NCBI RefSeq assembly: GCF_949987515.2
Contig: NC_082694.2
Coordinates: 63,176,080 to 63,240,079 of the forward strand
From: Delphinus delphis
Taxonomy: Eukaryota; Chordata; Mammalia; Artiodactyla; Delphinidae
DNA length: 64,000 nt
Reading direction: 5' to 3'
The position numbers were made by a program, and so were the translations under genes. Shown here piece after piece: positions 49,361 to 60,356 of this stretch; within the stretch, counting starts at the first letter, position 1; every line of letters begins with the position of its first letter. The notes below the pieces were generated by a model that was given only the letters and a program-made list of their open reading frames with translations, was not told the origin of the DNA and did no database searches.

Positions 49361-50909
49361 GAGGAATCAGGCTCCCTGACTTCAGACTATACTACAAAGC
49401 TACAGTAATCAAGACAGTATGGTACTGGCACAAAAGCAGAAATATAGAACAATGGAACAGGATAGAAAGCCCAGAGATAAACCCACGCACATATGGTCAC
49501 CTTACCTTTGATAAAGGAGGCAGGAATGTACAGTAGAGAAAGGACAGCCTCTTCAATAAGTGGTGCTGGGAAAACTGGACAGCTACATGTAAAAGTATGA
49601 GATTAGATCACTCCCTAACACCATACACAAAAATAAGCTCAAAATGGATTCAAGACCTAAATGTAAGGCCAGAAACTATCAAACTCTTAGAGGAAAACAT
49701 AGGCAGAACTCTCTATGACATAAATCACCGCAAGATCCTTTTTGACCCACCTCCTAGAGAAATGGAAATAAAAACAAAAATAAACAAATGGGACCTAATG
49801 AAACTTAAAAGCTTTTGCACAGCAAAGGAAACCATAAACAAGACCAAAAGACAACCCTCAGAATGGGAGAAAATATTTGCAAATGAAGCAATTGACAAAG
49901 GATTAATCTCCAAAATTTACAAACAGCTCATGCAGCTCAATAACAAAAAAACAAACAACCCAATCCAAAAATGGGCAGAAGACCTAAATAGACATTTCTC
50001 CAAAGAAGATATACAGACTGCCAACAAGCACATGAAAGAATGCTCAACATCATTAATCAGTAGAGAAATGCAAATCAAAACTACAGTGAGATATCATCTC
50101 ACACCAGTCAGAATGGCCATCATCAAAAAATCTAGAAACAATAAATGCCAGAGAGGGTGTGGAGAAAAGGGAACACTCTTGCACTGCTGGTAGGAATGTG
50201 TATTGGTTCAGCCACTATGGAGAACAGTATGGAGGTTCCTTAAAAAACTACAAATAGAACTACCATATGACCCAGCAATCCCACTACTGGGCGTATACCC
50301 TGAGAAAACCATAATTCAAAAAGAGTCATGTACCAAAATCTTCATTGCAGCTCTATGTACAATAGCCAGGACATGGAAGCAACCTAAGTGTCCGTCAACG
50401 GATGAACAGATAAAGAAGATGTGGCACATGTATACAATGGAATATTACTCAGCCATAAAAAGAAACGAAATTGAGCTATTTGTAATGAGGTAGATAGACC
50501 TAGAGTCTGTCATACAGAGTAAAGTAAGTCAGAAAGAGAAAGACAAATACCGTATGCTAACACATATATATGGAATTTAAGAAAAAAAAATGTCATGAAG
50601 AACCTAGGGGTAAGACAGGAATAAAGACACAGACCTACTGGAGAACAGACTTGAGGATATGGGGAGGGGGAAGGGTGAGATGTGACAAAGCGAGAGAGAG
50701 GCATGGACATATATACACTAACAAACGTAAGGTAGATAGCTAATGGGAAGCAGCCGCATAGCACAGGGAGATCAGCTCAGTGCTTTGTGACCACCTGGAG
50801 GGATGGGATAGGGAGGGTGGGAGGGAGGGAGATGCAAGCGGGAAGAGATATGGGAACATATGTATATATATAACTGATTCATTTGTTGTGAAGCAGAAAA
50901 AAAAAAAAA
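49361..50909 (+). mobile_element. Young 5'-truncated L1 with a shortened 3' end
   Basis: It begins in ORF2 at 'gaggaatcaggctccctgac' and is closely similar to the 36-kb copy for about 1.5 kb. The 3' UTR breaks off at 'gttgtgaagcagaaa' and passes straight into a pure A-tail, so the last 60 or so bases found in the 36-kb copy, including the 'aataaa' signal, are absent. The flanking A/G-rich DNA ('aaagaaagaaaagg' left, 'aagaagagg' right) may be a decayed target duplication. It lies inside a reverse-strand L2. Confidence 0.93.
49363..50580 (+). pseudogene. L1 ORF2 C-terminal remnant with three nonsense codons
   Basis: One frame of about 405 codons covers the C-terminal third of ORF2, from 'GGIRLPDFR' to the natural stop at 50578-50580. 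Stops are TAG at 49534-49536, TAG at 50191-50193 and TAG at 50491-50493; each replaces a Trp codon of the intact sequence. The first is identical in position and sequence to the TAG at 37536 of the other copy. The Cys-rich motif starts CQRGCGEKG, with Trp changed to Gln, and is then cut by the second stop. The reverse transcriptase and endonuclease are absent. It is non-functional. Confidence 0.93.
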
Positions 50910-51299
50910 GAAGAGGCCAGGTTATTTAGACCTCTGTGTACCTTATTAAAGATAGTGGAGAGGTAATGACAAGCATGGAAAGGTTTTAAGTGGGGACAAT
51001 ATTCAACCAGATTTGCATTTTTAAAATATAGTTATGTATTTAGTGTAGAGAGGTGGAATGAAGAAGGTATTATAAGCAGTAAAACGCTAGCTAGGAGGCT
51101 ACTGCAGTAATACAGGATTATGCAATGGTACTGGGGTTAGAGAAAAGAGGGAAGATTCAAGAGATATGTAAGAAGTAGTAGCCAAAGAACTCAATCTTTG
51201 GGGGAGGTGAGGGAGAAATTGAGGATGATGCAAGTTGAGGTTTTCTGCTTGAGCCATTGGGTGAATGTTCTACCATTTCCAAAGTTAGAGAGCACCAAG
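50910..51299 (-). mobile_element. L2 LINE, reverse (middle part, reverse-transcriptase region)
   Basis: 'gagaggtaatgacaagcatg', 'ggctactgcagtaatacagg', 'agagatatgtaagaagtagt' and 'cttgagccattgggtgaatg' follow the L2 ORF reverse complement in order. This fossil keeps unusually long colinear L2 coding sequence, but no open frame. Confidence 0.75.
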
Positions 51300-51515
51300 G
51301 GACTAATACTTTTAAAAATAACAATAACTAATGTTTATATAGTGTTTATTGTGTAAAGGCACACATATTAACTTATTTATTCTCCTTAAGTCTATGAGAT
51401 GATTGTTTTTCTTATTCCCTTTTATAGATGAAGAAACTGAGACACAGAAAGGCTGAGTGACCTGCCCAAGTCCCATACCAGGAAATGGAAAAGTCTGGAT
51501 TTGAACAATCTGGGA
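51300..51515 (+). mobile_element. MIR SINE, near full length, inside L2
   Basis: 'aacaataactaatgtttata', 'cttttatagatgaagaaact', 'gagacacagaaaggctgag', 'cctgcccaagtcccatacca' and 'ctggatttgaacaatctggg' match MIR along its length. L2 sequence continues on both sides. Confidence 0.9.
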
Positions 51516-51640
51516 GTAGGAGGGAGTTGAAAATAATCTCACTTTTAATCATGCCGAGTTTGAATGATGTATGGAACATCCCAGTAGGCATTTGAACATG
51601 GAGGTTTGACGCTCAGAAGAGAGATTTGCAGGATTTGGAA
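51516..51640 (-). mobile_element. L2 LINE, reverse (right part)
   Basis: 'catgccgagtttgaatgatg', 'gaacatcccagtaggcattt' and 'gacgctcagaagagagattt' continue the L2 reverse complement after the MIR. Confidence 0.7.
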
Positions 51641-52669
51641 GTAACTAAAATCATGGTAATGGAAAATACAGCTTCATGCAAAAAGACCAAGAATAGCCCA
51701 TTTCAGTTGAATAAAAAATTAATAATAAGCATTTTGTAGAGCTTAATTAAGGTCATAAAGTTAAGCAAATAAAGCTTGAGCCCATGCATAAGCAGAAAAT
51801 AAAAGCAAGGACTTTGAAATAAGACTTCAACCCAGAATGGCTCAGGCATAAGACCTGGGGCAGTATCCCCATATGTCTATGGAATCAGATCTAAAGTCCA
51901 TCCTCTCTGCAATACTGGACAGGTTAAAGAGGACTAAAAGTCTTCATCAAGCTGGTAGAGAGGAGAAATTAGAAGTTTATATCAAGTCCCAATATATCAC
52001 AGTACTGAATATAAATGATAGCTTAAGTTCATTATGTACTATTTTCATTTACTCACAACCAATGCATTAACTCACTACCAACTAATGGTTTTTCTGCCTC
52101 CCTAAAGTTCTAATTAAAGAAACTCTGTAATTTTGATAGGGAGACCATTGTAGACAAAATTCTTGTCCCAGAATGGAGAAATCCAGATTAGCAATACCCT
52201 TTACAGAATATTGCTTAGTGCTTCTACAATGCCAATTTTTATTTGTGTATTATATGCATTAATTAGTCTCATTCTGTGTACTTAATAAGTTTTCAATAAT
52301 TGCTTAGTAACAGCAGAAGAACAGTTAGTAACCACTACTGCTGGGTTTAGCCAGTCAGAATGCTAAACATTTAATAGACTTGATTTGCAAAGATTGAAAC
52401 CCTGTCAGCTCAAAAACAGAAAAATGATAAAATGGTAGTGAGCAGAAAGAGGCAAACTAATCAGCTATATGTGCTTTCCTTTTTCCTATTTTTTTTTTTT
52501 TTGTATCTGTAAAGTTGCTTAAAGTTGTCTCCTCCCAGAAAATGTCATTATAAATTAAGGTTAGGTAAGGAATCAAAAACGTTAACATGAAGAGAAAATA
52601 AAGGGAAAGAAAAACCTGGCTTTGCCATCTCTTCCCCAAATCCTGTTGGACTCTGTCTCCTGTACGCCT
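51641..52669. other. Unassigned sequence
   Basis: A poly(T) run at 52490-52501. No gene or named repeat seen. Confidence 0.5.
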
Positions 52670-53010
52670 AGCTATTTTTGTTTTATTGGAGTATAGCTGC
52701 TTTACAATATTGTGTTAGTTTATACTGTACAGCAAAGTGAATCAGCTATACGTATACATATATACCCTCATTTTTTTATTTCCTTCTCATTTAGGTCACC
52801 ACAGAGCATTGAGTATAGTTTCCTGTGCTATACAGTAGGTCCTCATTAGTTATCTACTTTATACATAGTATCAATAGTGTATATATGTCAATCCCAATAT
52901 CCCAATTCATCCCACACACGCTACCCACTTTCCGCCTTGGTATCCATACGTTTGTTCTCTACATCTGTGTCTCTATTTCTGCTTTGTAAATAAGATCATC
53001 TATACCAATG
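52670..53010 (-). mobile_element. 5'-truncated L1 3' UTR, reverse
   Basis: 'ttattggagtatagctgctt', 'gtacagcaaagtgaatcagc' and 'tacagtaggtcctcattagt' are the antisense 3' UTR of an older cetartiodactyl L1 subfamily, different from the 53-kb copy. It ends at 'taagatcatctataccaatg'. It lies only 35 bp from the next L1, in the same orientation. Confidence 0.9.
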
Positions 53011-53044
53011 TTTACAGATTGGAGCCCCAGCTATTAAATGAATT

Positions 53045-53059
53045 GATCCTGGCATTTTT
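53045..53059. repeat. Left target-site duplication of the full-length L1
   Basis: GATCCTGGCATTTTT, identical to 60367-60381. Confidence 0.95.
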
Positions 53060-53425
53060 TAAACATCTTTATTGACGTATAATTGCTTTACAATGGTGTG
53101 TTAGTTTCTGCTTTATAACAAAGTGAATCAGTTATGCATATACATGTATCCCCATATCTCTTCCCTCTTGCGTCTCCCTCCCTCCCACCCTCCCTATCCC
53201 ACCCCTCTAGGTGGTCACAAAGCACCGAGCTGATCTCCCTGTGCTATGCGGCTACTTCCCACTAGCAATCTATTTTACATTTGGTAGTGTATATATGTCC
53301 ATGCCACTCTCTCACTTTGTCCCACCTTACACTTCACCATCCCCATGTCCTCAAGTCCATTCTCTAGTAGGTCTGCGCATTTATTCCCATCTTGCCCCTA
53401 GGTTCTTCATGATCTTTTTTTTTTC

Positions 53426-56400
53426 TTAGATTCCACATATATGTGTTAGCATAAAGTATTTGATTTTCTCTTTCTGAATTATTTAACTCTGTATGACAGA
53501 CTCTAGGTCCATCCACCTCACTACAAATAACTCAATTTCGTTTCTTATTATGGCTGAGTAATATTCCATGTATATATGTGCCATATCTTCTTTATCCATT
53601 CATCCGATCATGGACACTTAGGTTGTTTCCATCTCCGGGCTGTTGTAAATACAGCTGCAATGAACATTGTGGTACATGACTCTTTTTGAATTACGGTTAT
53701 CTCAGGGTATATTTGCCCAGTAGTAGGATTGCTGGGCCGTATGGCAAAGGAACCTCCATACTGTTCTCCATAGTGGCTATATCAATTTACATTCCCACCA
53801 ACAGTGCAGGAGGGTTCTCTTTTCTCCACACCCTCTCCAGCATTTATTGTTTCTAGATTTTTTGATGATGGCCATTCTGACTGGTGTGAGATGATATCTC
53901 ACTGTAGTTTTGATTTGCATTTCTCTACTGATTAAGGATGTTGAGCATTCTTTCATGTGTTTGTTGGCAATCTGTATATCTTCTTTGGAGAAATGTCTAT
54001 TTAGGTCTTCTGCCCATTTTTGAATTGGGTTGTTTGTTTTTTTGATATTGAGCTGCATGAGCTGCTTGTAAATTTTGGAGATTAATCCTTTGTCAATTGC
54101 TTCATTTGCAAATATTTTCTCCCATTCTGAGGGTTGTCTTTTCATCTTGTTTATGGTTTCCTTTGCTGTGCAAAATCTTTTAAGTTTCATTAGGTCCCAT
54201 TTGTATACTTTGTTTTTAATTTCCATTTCTCTAGGAAGTGGGTCAAAAAGGATCTTGCTGTGATTTATGTCATAGAGTGTTCTGCCTATGTTTTCCTCTA
54301 AGAGTTTTATAGTGTCTGACCATACATTTAGGTCTTTAATCCATTTTGAGTTTATTATTGTGTATGGTGTTAGGGAGTGTTCTGATTTCATTCTTTTACA
54401 TGTAGCTGTCCAGTTTTCCCAGTACCACATATTGAAGAGGTTGGCTTTTCTCCACTCTATATTCTTGCCTCCTTTATGAAAGATAAGGTGACCATATGTG
54501 TCTGGGTTTATCTCTGGGCTTTCCCTCCTCTTCCATTGATCTATATTTCTGTTTTAGTGCCAGTAACCTACTGTCTTGATTACTGTAGCTTTGTATTATA
54601 GTCTGAAGTCAGGGAGCCTGATTCCTCCAGCTGTTTTTCTTTCTCAAGATTGCTTTGGCTATTCAGAATCTTTTGTGTTTTCATAAAAATTGTGAAATCT
54701 TTTGTTCTAGTTCTGTGAAAAATGCCAGTGGTGGTTTGATAGGGATTGCGTTGAATCTGTACATTGCTTTGGGTAATAGAGTCATTTTCAGAATGTTGAT
54801 TCTTCCAATCCAAGAACATGGTATATCTCTCCATCTATTTGTATCATATTTAATTGCTTTCATCAGTGTCTTATAATTTTCTGCATACAGGTCTTTTGTC
54901 TCCTTAGGTAGGTTTATTCCTAGGTATTTTATTCTTTATGTTGCAATGGTAAATGGGAGTGTTTTCTTAATTTCACTTTCAGATTTTTCATCGTTAGTCT
55001 ATAGGAATGCGATAGATTTCTGTGCATTAATTTTGTATCCTGCTACTTTACCAAATTCATTGATTAGCTCTAGTAGTTTTCTGGTAGCATCTTTAGGATT
55101 CTCTATGTATAGTATCATGTCATCTGCAAACAGTGACAACTTTACTTCTTCTTTTCCGATTTGGATTCCTTTTATTTCTTTTTCTTCTCTGATTGCTGTG
55201 GCAAAAACTTCCAAAAGTATGTTGAATAATAGTGGTGAGAGTGAGTAACCTTGTCTTGTTCCTTATCTTAGTGGAAATGGTTTCAGTTTTTCACCATTGA
55301 GGACGATATTGGCTGTGGGTTAGTCATATATGCCCTTTATTATGTTGAGGTAGGTTCCCTCTATGCCTACTTTCTGGAGGGTTTTATCATAAATGGGTGT
55401 TGAATTTTGTCGAAAGCTTTCTCTGCATCTACTGAGATGACCATATGCTTTTTCTCCTTCAATTTGTTAATATGGTGTATCACATTGATTGATTTGTGTA
55501 TACTGAAGAATCCTTGCGTTCCTGGGATAAACCCTACTTGATCATGGTGTATGATACTTTTAGTGTGCTGTTGGATTCTGTTTGCCAGTATTTTGTTGAG
55601 GATTTTTGCATCTATGTTCATCAGTGATATGGTCCTGTAGTTTTCTTTCTTTGTGACATCTTTGTCTGGTTTTGGTATCAGAATGATGGTGGCCTCATAG
55701 AATGAGTTTGGGAGTGTTCTTCCCTCTGATATATCTTGGAAGAGTTTGAGAAGGATAGGTGTTAGCTCTTCTCTAAATGTTTGCAAGAATTTTCCTGTGA
55801 AGCCATCTGGTCCTGGGCTTTTGTTTGTTGGAAGATTTTTAATCACAGTTTCAATTTCAGTGCTTGTGATTGCTCTGTTCATATTTTCTATTTCTTCCTG
55901 GTTCAGTCTCTGAAGATTGTGCATTTCTAAGAATTTGTACATTTCTTCCAGGTTGTCCATTTTATTTTCATATAGTTGCTGGTAGTAATCTCTTATGATG
56001 CTTTGTATTTCTGCAGTGTCCGTTGTTACTTCTCCTTTTTCATTTCTAATTCTATTGATTTGAGTGTTCTCCCTTTTCTTCTTGATGAGTCTGGCTAATG
56101 GTTTATCAATTTTGTTTATCTTCTCAAAGAACCAGCTATTAGTTTTACTGGCCTTTGCTATCATTTCTTTTTCATTTATTTCTGATCTGATCTTTACGAT
56201 TTCTTTCCTTCTGCTAACTTTGGGGGTTTTTTGTTCTTCTTTCTCTAATTGCCTTAGGTGTAAGGTTAGGTTGTTTATTTGAGATGTTTCTTGTTTCTTA
56301 AGGTAGGATAGTATTGCTGTAAACTTCCCTCTTAGAACTGCTTTTGCTGCATCCCATAGGTTTCGGTCATCGTGTTTTCATTGTCATTTGATTCTAGGTA

Positions 56401-57188
56401 TTTTTTGATTTCCTCTTTTGTTTCTTCAGTGATATCTTGGTTATTAAGTATTGTATTGTTTAGCCTCCATGTGTTTGTATTTTTAGATTTTTTTTTCCTG
56501 TATCTGGTATCTAGTCTCATGGCATTGTGGTAGGAAAAGATGCTTGATACGACTTTAATTTACTTAAATTTCCCAAGGCTTGATTTGTGAGCCAAGATAT
56601 GATCTATCCTGGAGAATGTTCCATGAGCACTTGAGAAGAAAGTGTATTGTGTTGTTTTTGGATGGAATGTCCTATAAATATCAATTAAGTCCATCTTGTT
56701 TAATGTATCATTTAAAGCTTGTGTTTCCTTATTTATTTTCCTTTTGGGTGACCTGTCCATTGGTGAAAGTGGGGTGTTAAAGTCCCCTACTATGATTGTG
56801 TTACTGTTGTTTTGCTTTATGTATTGACGTGCTCCTATGTTGGGTGCATAAATATTTACAATTATTATATCTTCTTCTTGGATTGATCCCTTGATCATTA
56901 TGTAGTGTCCTTCTTTGTCTATTGTAATAGTCTTTGTTTTAAAGTCTATTTTGTCTGATATGAGAATTGCTATTCCAGCTTTCCTTTGATTTCCATGTGC
57001 ATGGAATATCTTTTTCCTTCTCTTCACTTTCAGTTTGTATGTGTCCCTAGGTCTGAAGTGAGCCTCTTGTAGACAGCATATATACAAGTCTTACTTTTAT
57101 ATCCATTCAGCCAGTCTATATATTTTGGTTGGAGCATTTAATCCATTTACATTTAAGGTAATTATCGATATGTATTTTCCTATTATCA
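53426..57188 (-). pseudogene. L1 ORF2 (endonuclease-reverse transcriptase), decayed
   Basis: The start ATG is at 57188-57186, followed by 'MIIGKYISIITLNVNGLN', the usual L1 endonuclease start. Endonuclease motifs GDFNTPLS and SRIDHILA are present in the 56560-57087 piece. The reverse transcriptase spans roughly 56164-55000, with catalytic FADD at 55130-55119. The Cys-rich C-terminal motif ([18 protein letters not shown]) is near 53840-53800. Total length is about 1,254 codons, close to the family norm. Lesions seen include two near-adjacent TAA codons about 30 codons in (57099-57091), TAA at 56560, a frameshift near 56360, a 1-nt deletion near 55390, CAG to TAG at about 53777, and a small deletion just after that. 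No active protein is possible. Confidence 0.95.
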
Positions 57189-57195
57189 TTTTCTT

Positions 57196-57403
57196 TTTCT
57201 TTTTTTTGCGGTACATGGGTCTCTCACTGTTGTGGCCTTTCCCGTTGCGGAGCACAGGCTCTGGATGCGCAGGCTCAGCGGCCATGGCTCATGGGCCCAG
57301 CCACCCCTCGGCATGTGGGATCCTCCCAGACTGGGACACGAACCCGTGTCCCCTGCATTGGCAGGCAGACGGACCCTCAACCACCACGCCACCAGAGAAG
57401 CCC
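57196..57403 (-). mobile_element. CHR-type SINE inserted at the L1 ORF1/ORF2 junction
   Basis: Antisense CHR body ('cacgaacccgtgtcccctgc') ending 'gccaccagagaagccc'. Target duplications are TATTATCATTTTCTT (57181-57195) and TATTACCATTTTCTT (57404-57418), one mismatch. The left copy contains the ORF2 start codon in reverse, so the SINE landed immediately upstream of ORF2. It has the same orientation as the L1. Confidence 0.96.
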
Positions 57404-57470
57404 TATTACCATTTTCTTAATTGTTTTGGGTTTGTTATTGTAGGGATTTTCCTTCTCTTATGTTTCCTGC

Positions 57471-58357
57471 CTAGAGAAGTTCCTTTAGCATTTGTTGTAA
57501 AGCTGGTTTGGTGCTGAATTCTCTCAGCTTTTGCTTGTCTGTAAAGGTTTTAATTTCTCTGTCAAACTGAATGAGATCCTTGCTAGGTAGAGTAATCTTG
57601 GTTGTAGGCTTTTCCCCTTCATCACTTTAAATATGTCCGGCCACTCCCTTCTGGCTTGGAGAGTTTCTGCTGAAAGATCAGCTGTTAACCTTATGGGGAT
57701 TCTCTTGTATGTTATTTGTTGTTTTTCCCTTGCTGCTTTTAATATTTTTTGTTTGTATTTAATTTTTGATAGTTTGATTAATATGTGTCTTGGCGTGTTT
57801 CTCCTTGGATTTGTCCTGTTTGGGACTCTCTGTGCTTCCTGGACTTGATTCACTATTTCCTTTCCCATATTAGGGAAGTTTTAAACTGTAATCTCTTCAA
57901 ATATTTTCTCAGTCCCTTTCTTTTTATCTTCTTTTGGGACCTCTATAATTTGAATGTTGGTGCGTTTAATGTTGTCCCAGAGGTCTGTGTGACTGTCCTC
58001 GATTATTTTCATTCTTTTTTCTTTATTCTGCTCTGCAGTAGTTACTTCCACTATTTTATCTTCCAGGTCACTTATCCGTTTTTCTGCCTCAGCTATTCTG
58101 CTATTGATCCCTTCTAGAGAATTTTTAATTTCATTTATTGTGTTGTTCATCACTGTTTATTTGCTCTTTAGTTCTTCTGGGTCCTTGTTACACATTTCTT
58201 GTATTTTCTCCATTCTATTTCCAAGACTTTGGATCATCTTTACTATCATTACTCTGAATTTTTTTTCAGGTAGACTGCCTATTTCCTCTTCATTTATTTG
58301 GTCTGGTGGGTTTTTATCTTGCTCCTTCATCCGCTGTGTGTTTCTCTGTCTTCTCAT
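57471..58357 (-). pseudogene. L1 ORF1 (RNA-binding chaperone), decayed
   Basis: ORF1p is the trimeric coiled-coil RNA-binding protein that packages L1 RNA. The start is ATG at 58357 (MRRQRNTQRMKEQ). The coiled coil shows as 'INSRIAEAEKRISDLEDK' around 58100, followed by the RNA-recognition and C-terminal domain ('NPRRNTPRHILIKL', 'RLTADLSAETLQARREW') near 57830-57640. One frame is followed for most of its length, with TAA stops at 58159-58157 and 57883-57881. A frameshift near 57570 disrupts the last 30 or so codons; the ancestral stop is TAG at 57473-57471. It is non-functional. Confidence 0.93.
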
Positions 58358-58864
58358 TTTGCTTATCTTACTGTCTTTGGGGTCTCCTTTTCACAAGCTG
58401 CAGGTTCGTAGTTCCTGTTGTTTTTGGTGTCTGCCCCCAGTGGCTAAGGTTGGTTCAGTGGGTTGTGCAGGCTTTCTGGTGGAGGGGAGTAGTGCCTGTG
58501 TTCTGGTGGATGAGGCTGGATCTTGTCTTTCTGGTGGGCAGGTCCATGTCTGGTGGTGTGTTTTGGGGTCTCTGTGGCCTTATTATGATTTTAGGCAGCC
58601 TCTCTGCTAATGGGTGGTGTTGTGTTCCTGTCTTGTTAGTTGTTTGGCATAGGGTGTCCAGCACTGGAGCTTGCTGGTCATTAAGTGGAGCTGGGTCTTG
58701 GCATTGAGCTGGAGATCTCTGGGAGATTTTCACCATTTGATAGTACATGGAGCTGGAAGGTATCTTGTGGCCCAATGACTTGAACTTGGCTGTCTCACCT
58801 CAGAGGCACAGCCCTGACACCTGGCTGGAGCACCAAGAGCCTGTCATCCACACGGCTCAGAATA

Positions 58865-59042
58865 AAAGGGAGGAAAAGACAGAAAGAAAGAAAGAAGATA
58901 AAATAAAATAAAGTTATTAAAATAAAAAATAATTTTTAAAAAATTTAAGTAATAAAAAGAAAGAAAGAACAACCAAACCAAAAAGCAAATCCACCAGTGA
59001 TAACAAGCGCTAAAAACTATACTAAAAAAAAAAAAAAAAAGG
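58865..59042. repeat. Purine/A-rich low-complexity tract in the L1 5' UTR
   Basis: 'agaaagaaagaaagaa', 'aaaataaaataaagtt' and an 18-nt poly(A) at 59023-59040 on the plus strand, which is pyrimidine-rich on the L1 sense strand. Confidence 0.85.
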
Positions 59043-60345
59043 ACAGACAGAACCCTATGAAAAATGGTAAAAGCAAAGCTACACAGACAAAATCACACAC
59101 AGAAGCATACACATACACACTCACAGAAAAAGGGCAAAAAGTATCTATATTGTTGCCCCCGGATTCCACCTCCTCAATTTGGGATGATTCTTTGTCTTTT
59201 CAGGTATTCCACAGATGCAGGGTACATCAAGTTCATTGTGGAGCTTTAATCCGCTGCTCCTGAGGCTGCTGGGAGAGATTTCTCTTTCTCTTCTTTGTTC
59301 ACACAGCTCCCAGGGCTCAGCTTTGGATTTGGCCCTGCCTCTGTATGTAGGTCGCTGGAGGGCGTCTGTTCGCTCAGCCACGATGGTGTTAAAGGAGCAG
59401 CTGATTCGGGGGCTCTGGCTCACTCAGGCCGGGGGGAGGGAGGGGCACGGAGTGCGGGGCGAGCCTGCGGCGGCAGAGACCAGCGTGACATTGCACCAGC
59501 CTGAGGGCGCCATGTGTTCTCCCGGGAAAGTTGTCCCTGGATCATGGGACCCTGGCAGTGGTGGGCTGCACAGGCTCCCCGGAAGGGGGGTGTGGATAGT
59601 GACCTGTGCTCACACACAGGCTTCTTGGTGGCGGCAGCAGCAGCCTTAACGTCTCATGCCTGTCTCTGGGGTCCGCTCTGTTAGCCGCGGCTCGCGCCCG
59701 TCTCTGGAGCTTCTTTAAGCGGCGCTCTGAATCCCCTGTCCTCGCGTACCAGGAAACAGAGAGGCAAGAAAAGTCTCTTGTCTCTTCGGCAGCTCCAGAC
59801 TTTTCCCCGGACTCCCTCCCGGCTAGCCGTGGCGCACTAACCCCTTCAGGCTGTGATCACGCAGCCAAACCCAGTCCTCCCCCTGCGCTCCGAGAGAAGC
59901 CCGAGCCTCAGCTCCCAGCCTCCGCCCGCCCCAGTGGGTGAGCAGACAAGCCTCTCGGGTTGGTGAGTGCTGGTCGGCACCGAGCCTCTGTGCGGGAATC
60001 TCTCCACTTTGCCCTCCGCACCCCTGTTGCTATGCTCTCCTCTGTGGCTCCGAAGCTCCCCCCGCCACGCCACCCCCGTCTCCGCCCGCGAAGGGGCTTC
60101 CTAGTGTGTGGAAATCTTTCCTCCTTCACAGCTCACTCCCACTGGTGCAGGTCCCGTCCCTATTCTTTGTCTCTGTTTTTTCTTTTTTCTTTTGCCCTAC
60201 CCATGTACGTGGGCAGTTTCTTGTCTTTTGGGTGGTCTGAGGTCGTCTGCCAGCGTTCAGTAGGTGTTCTGTAGGAGCTGTTCCACATGTAGATGTATTT
60301 CTGATGTATTTGTGGGGAGGAAGGTGATCTCCACCTCTTACTCTT

Positions 60346-60356
60346 CCGCCATCTTG
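60346..60356 (-). promoter_or_regulatory. YY1-type motif at the L1 start
   Basis: CCGCCATCTTG on the plus strand (CAAGATGGCGG on the L1 strand), 10 bases inside the L1 5' end. In human L1 the same motif at the same place binds YY1 and sets the transcription start. Function here is inferred. Confidence 0.7.

Noticed and set aside
52670..53059. The small L1 3' UTR as part of the adjacent full-length L1
   Set aside because: It has a different 3' UTR subtype and lies outside the left target duplication of the full-length element.
55367..56164. 265-codon minus-strand frame
   Set aside because: A section of the decayed ORF2 of the full-length L1, ended by a 1-nt deletion.
58104..58610. 168-codon plus-strand frame with hydrophobic stretches
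   Set aside because: It is the antisense shadow of L1 ORF1 and the adjoining 5' UTR. Its membrane-like composition comes from reading the Lys/Glu-rich coiled coil in reverse.
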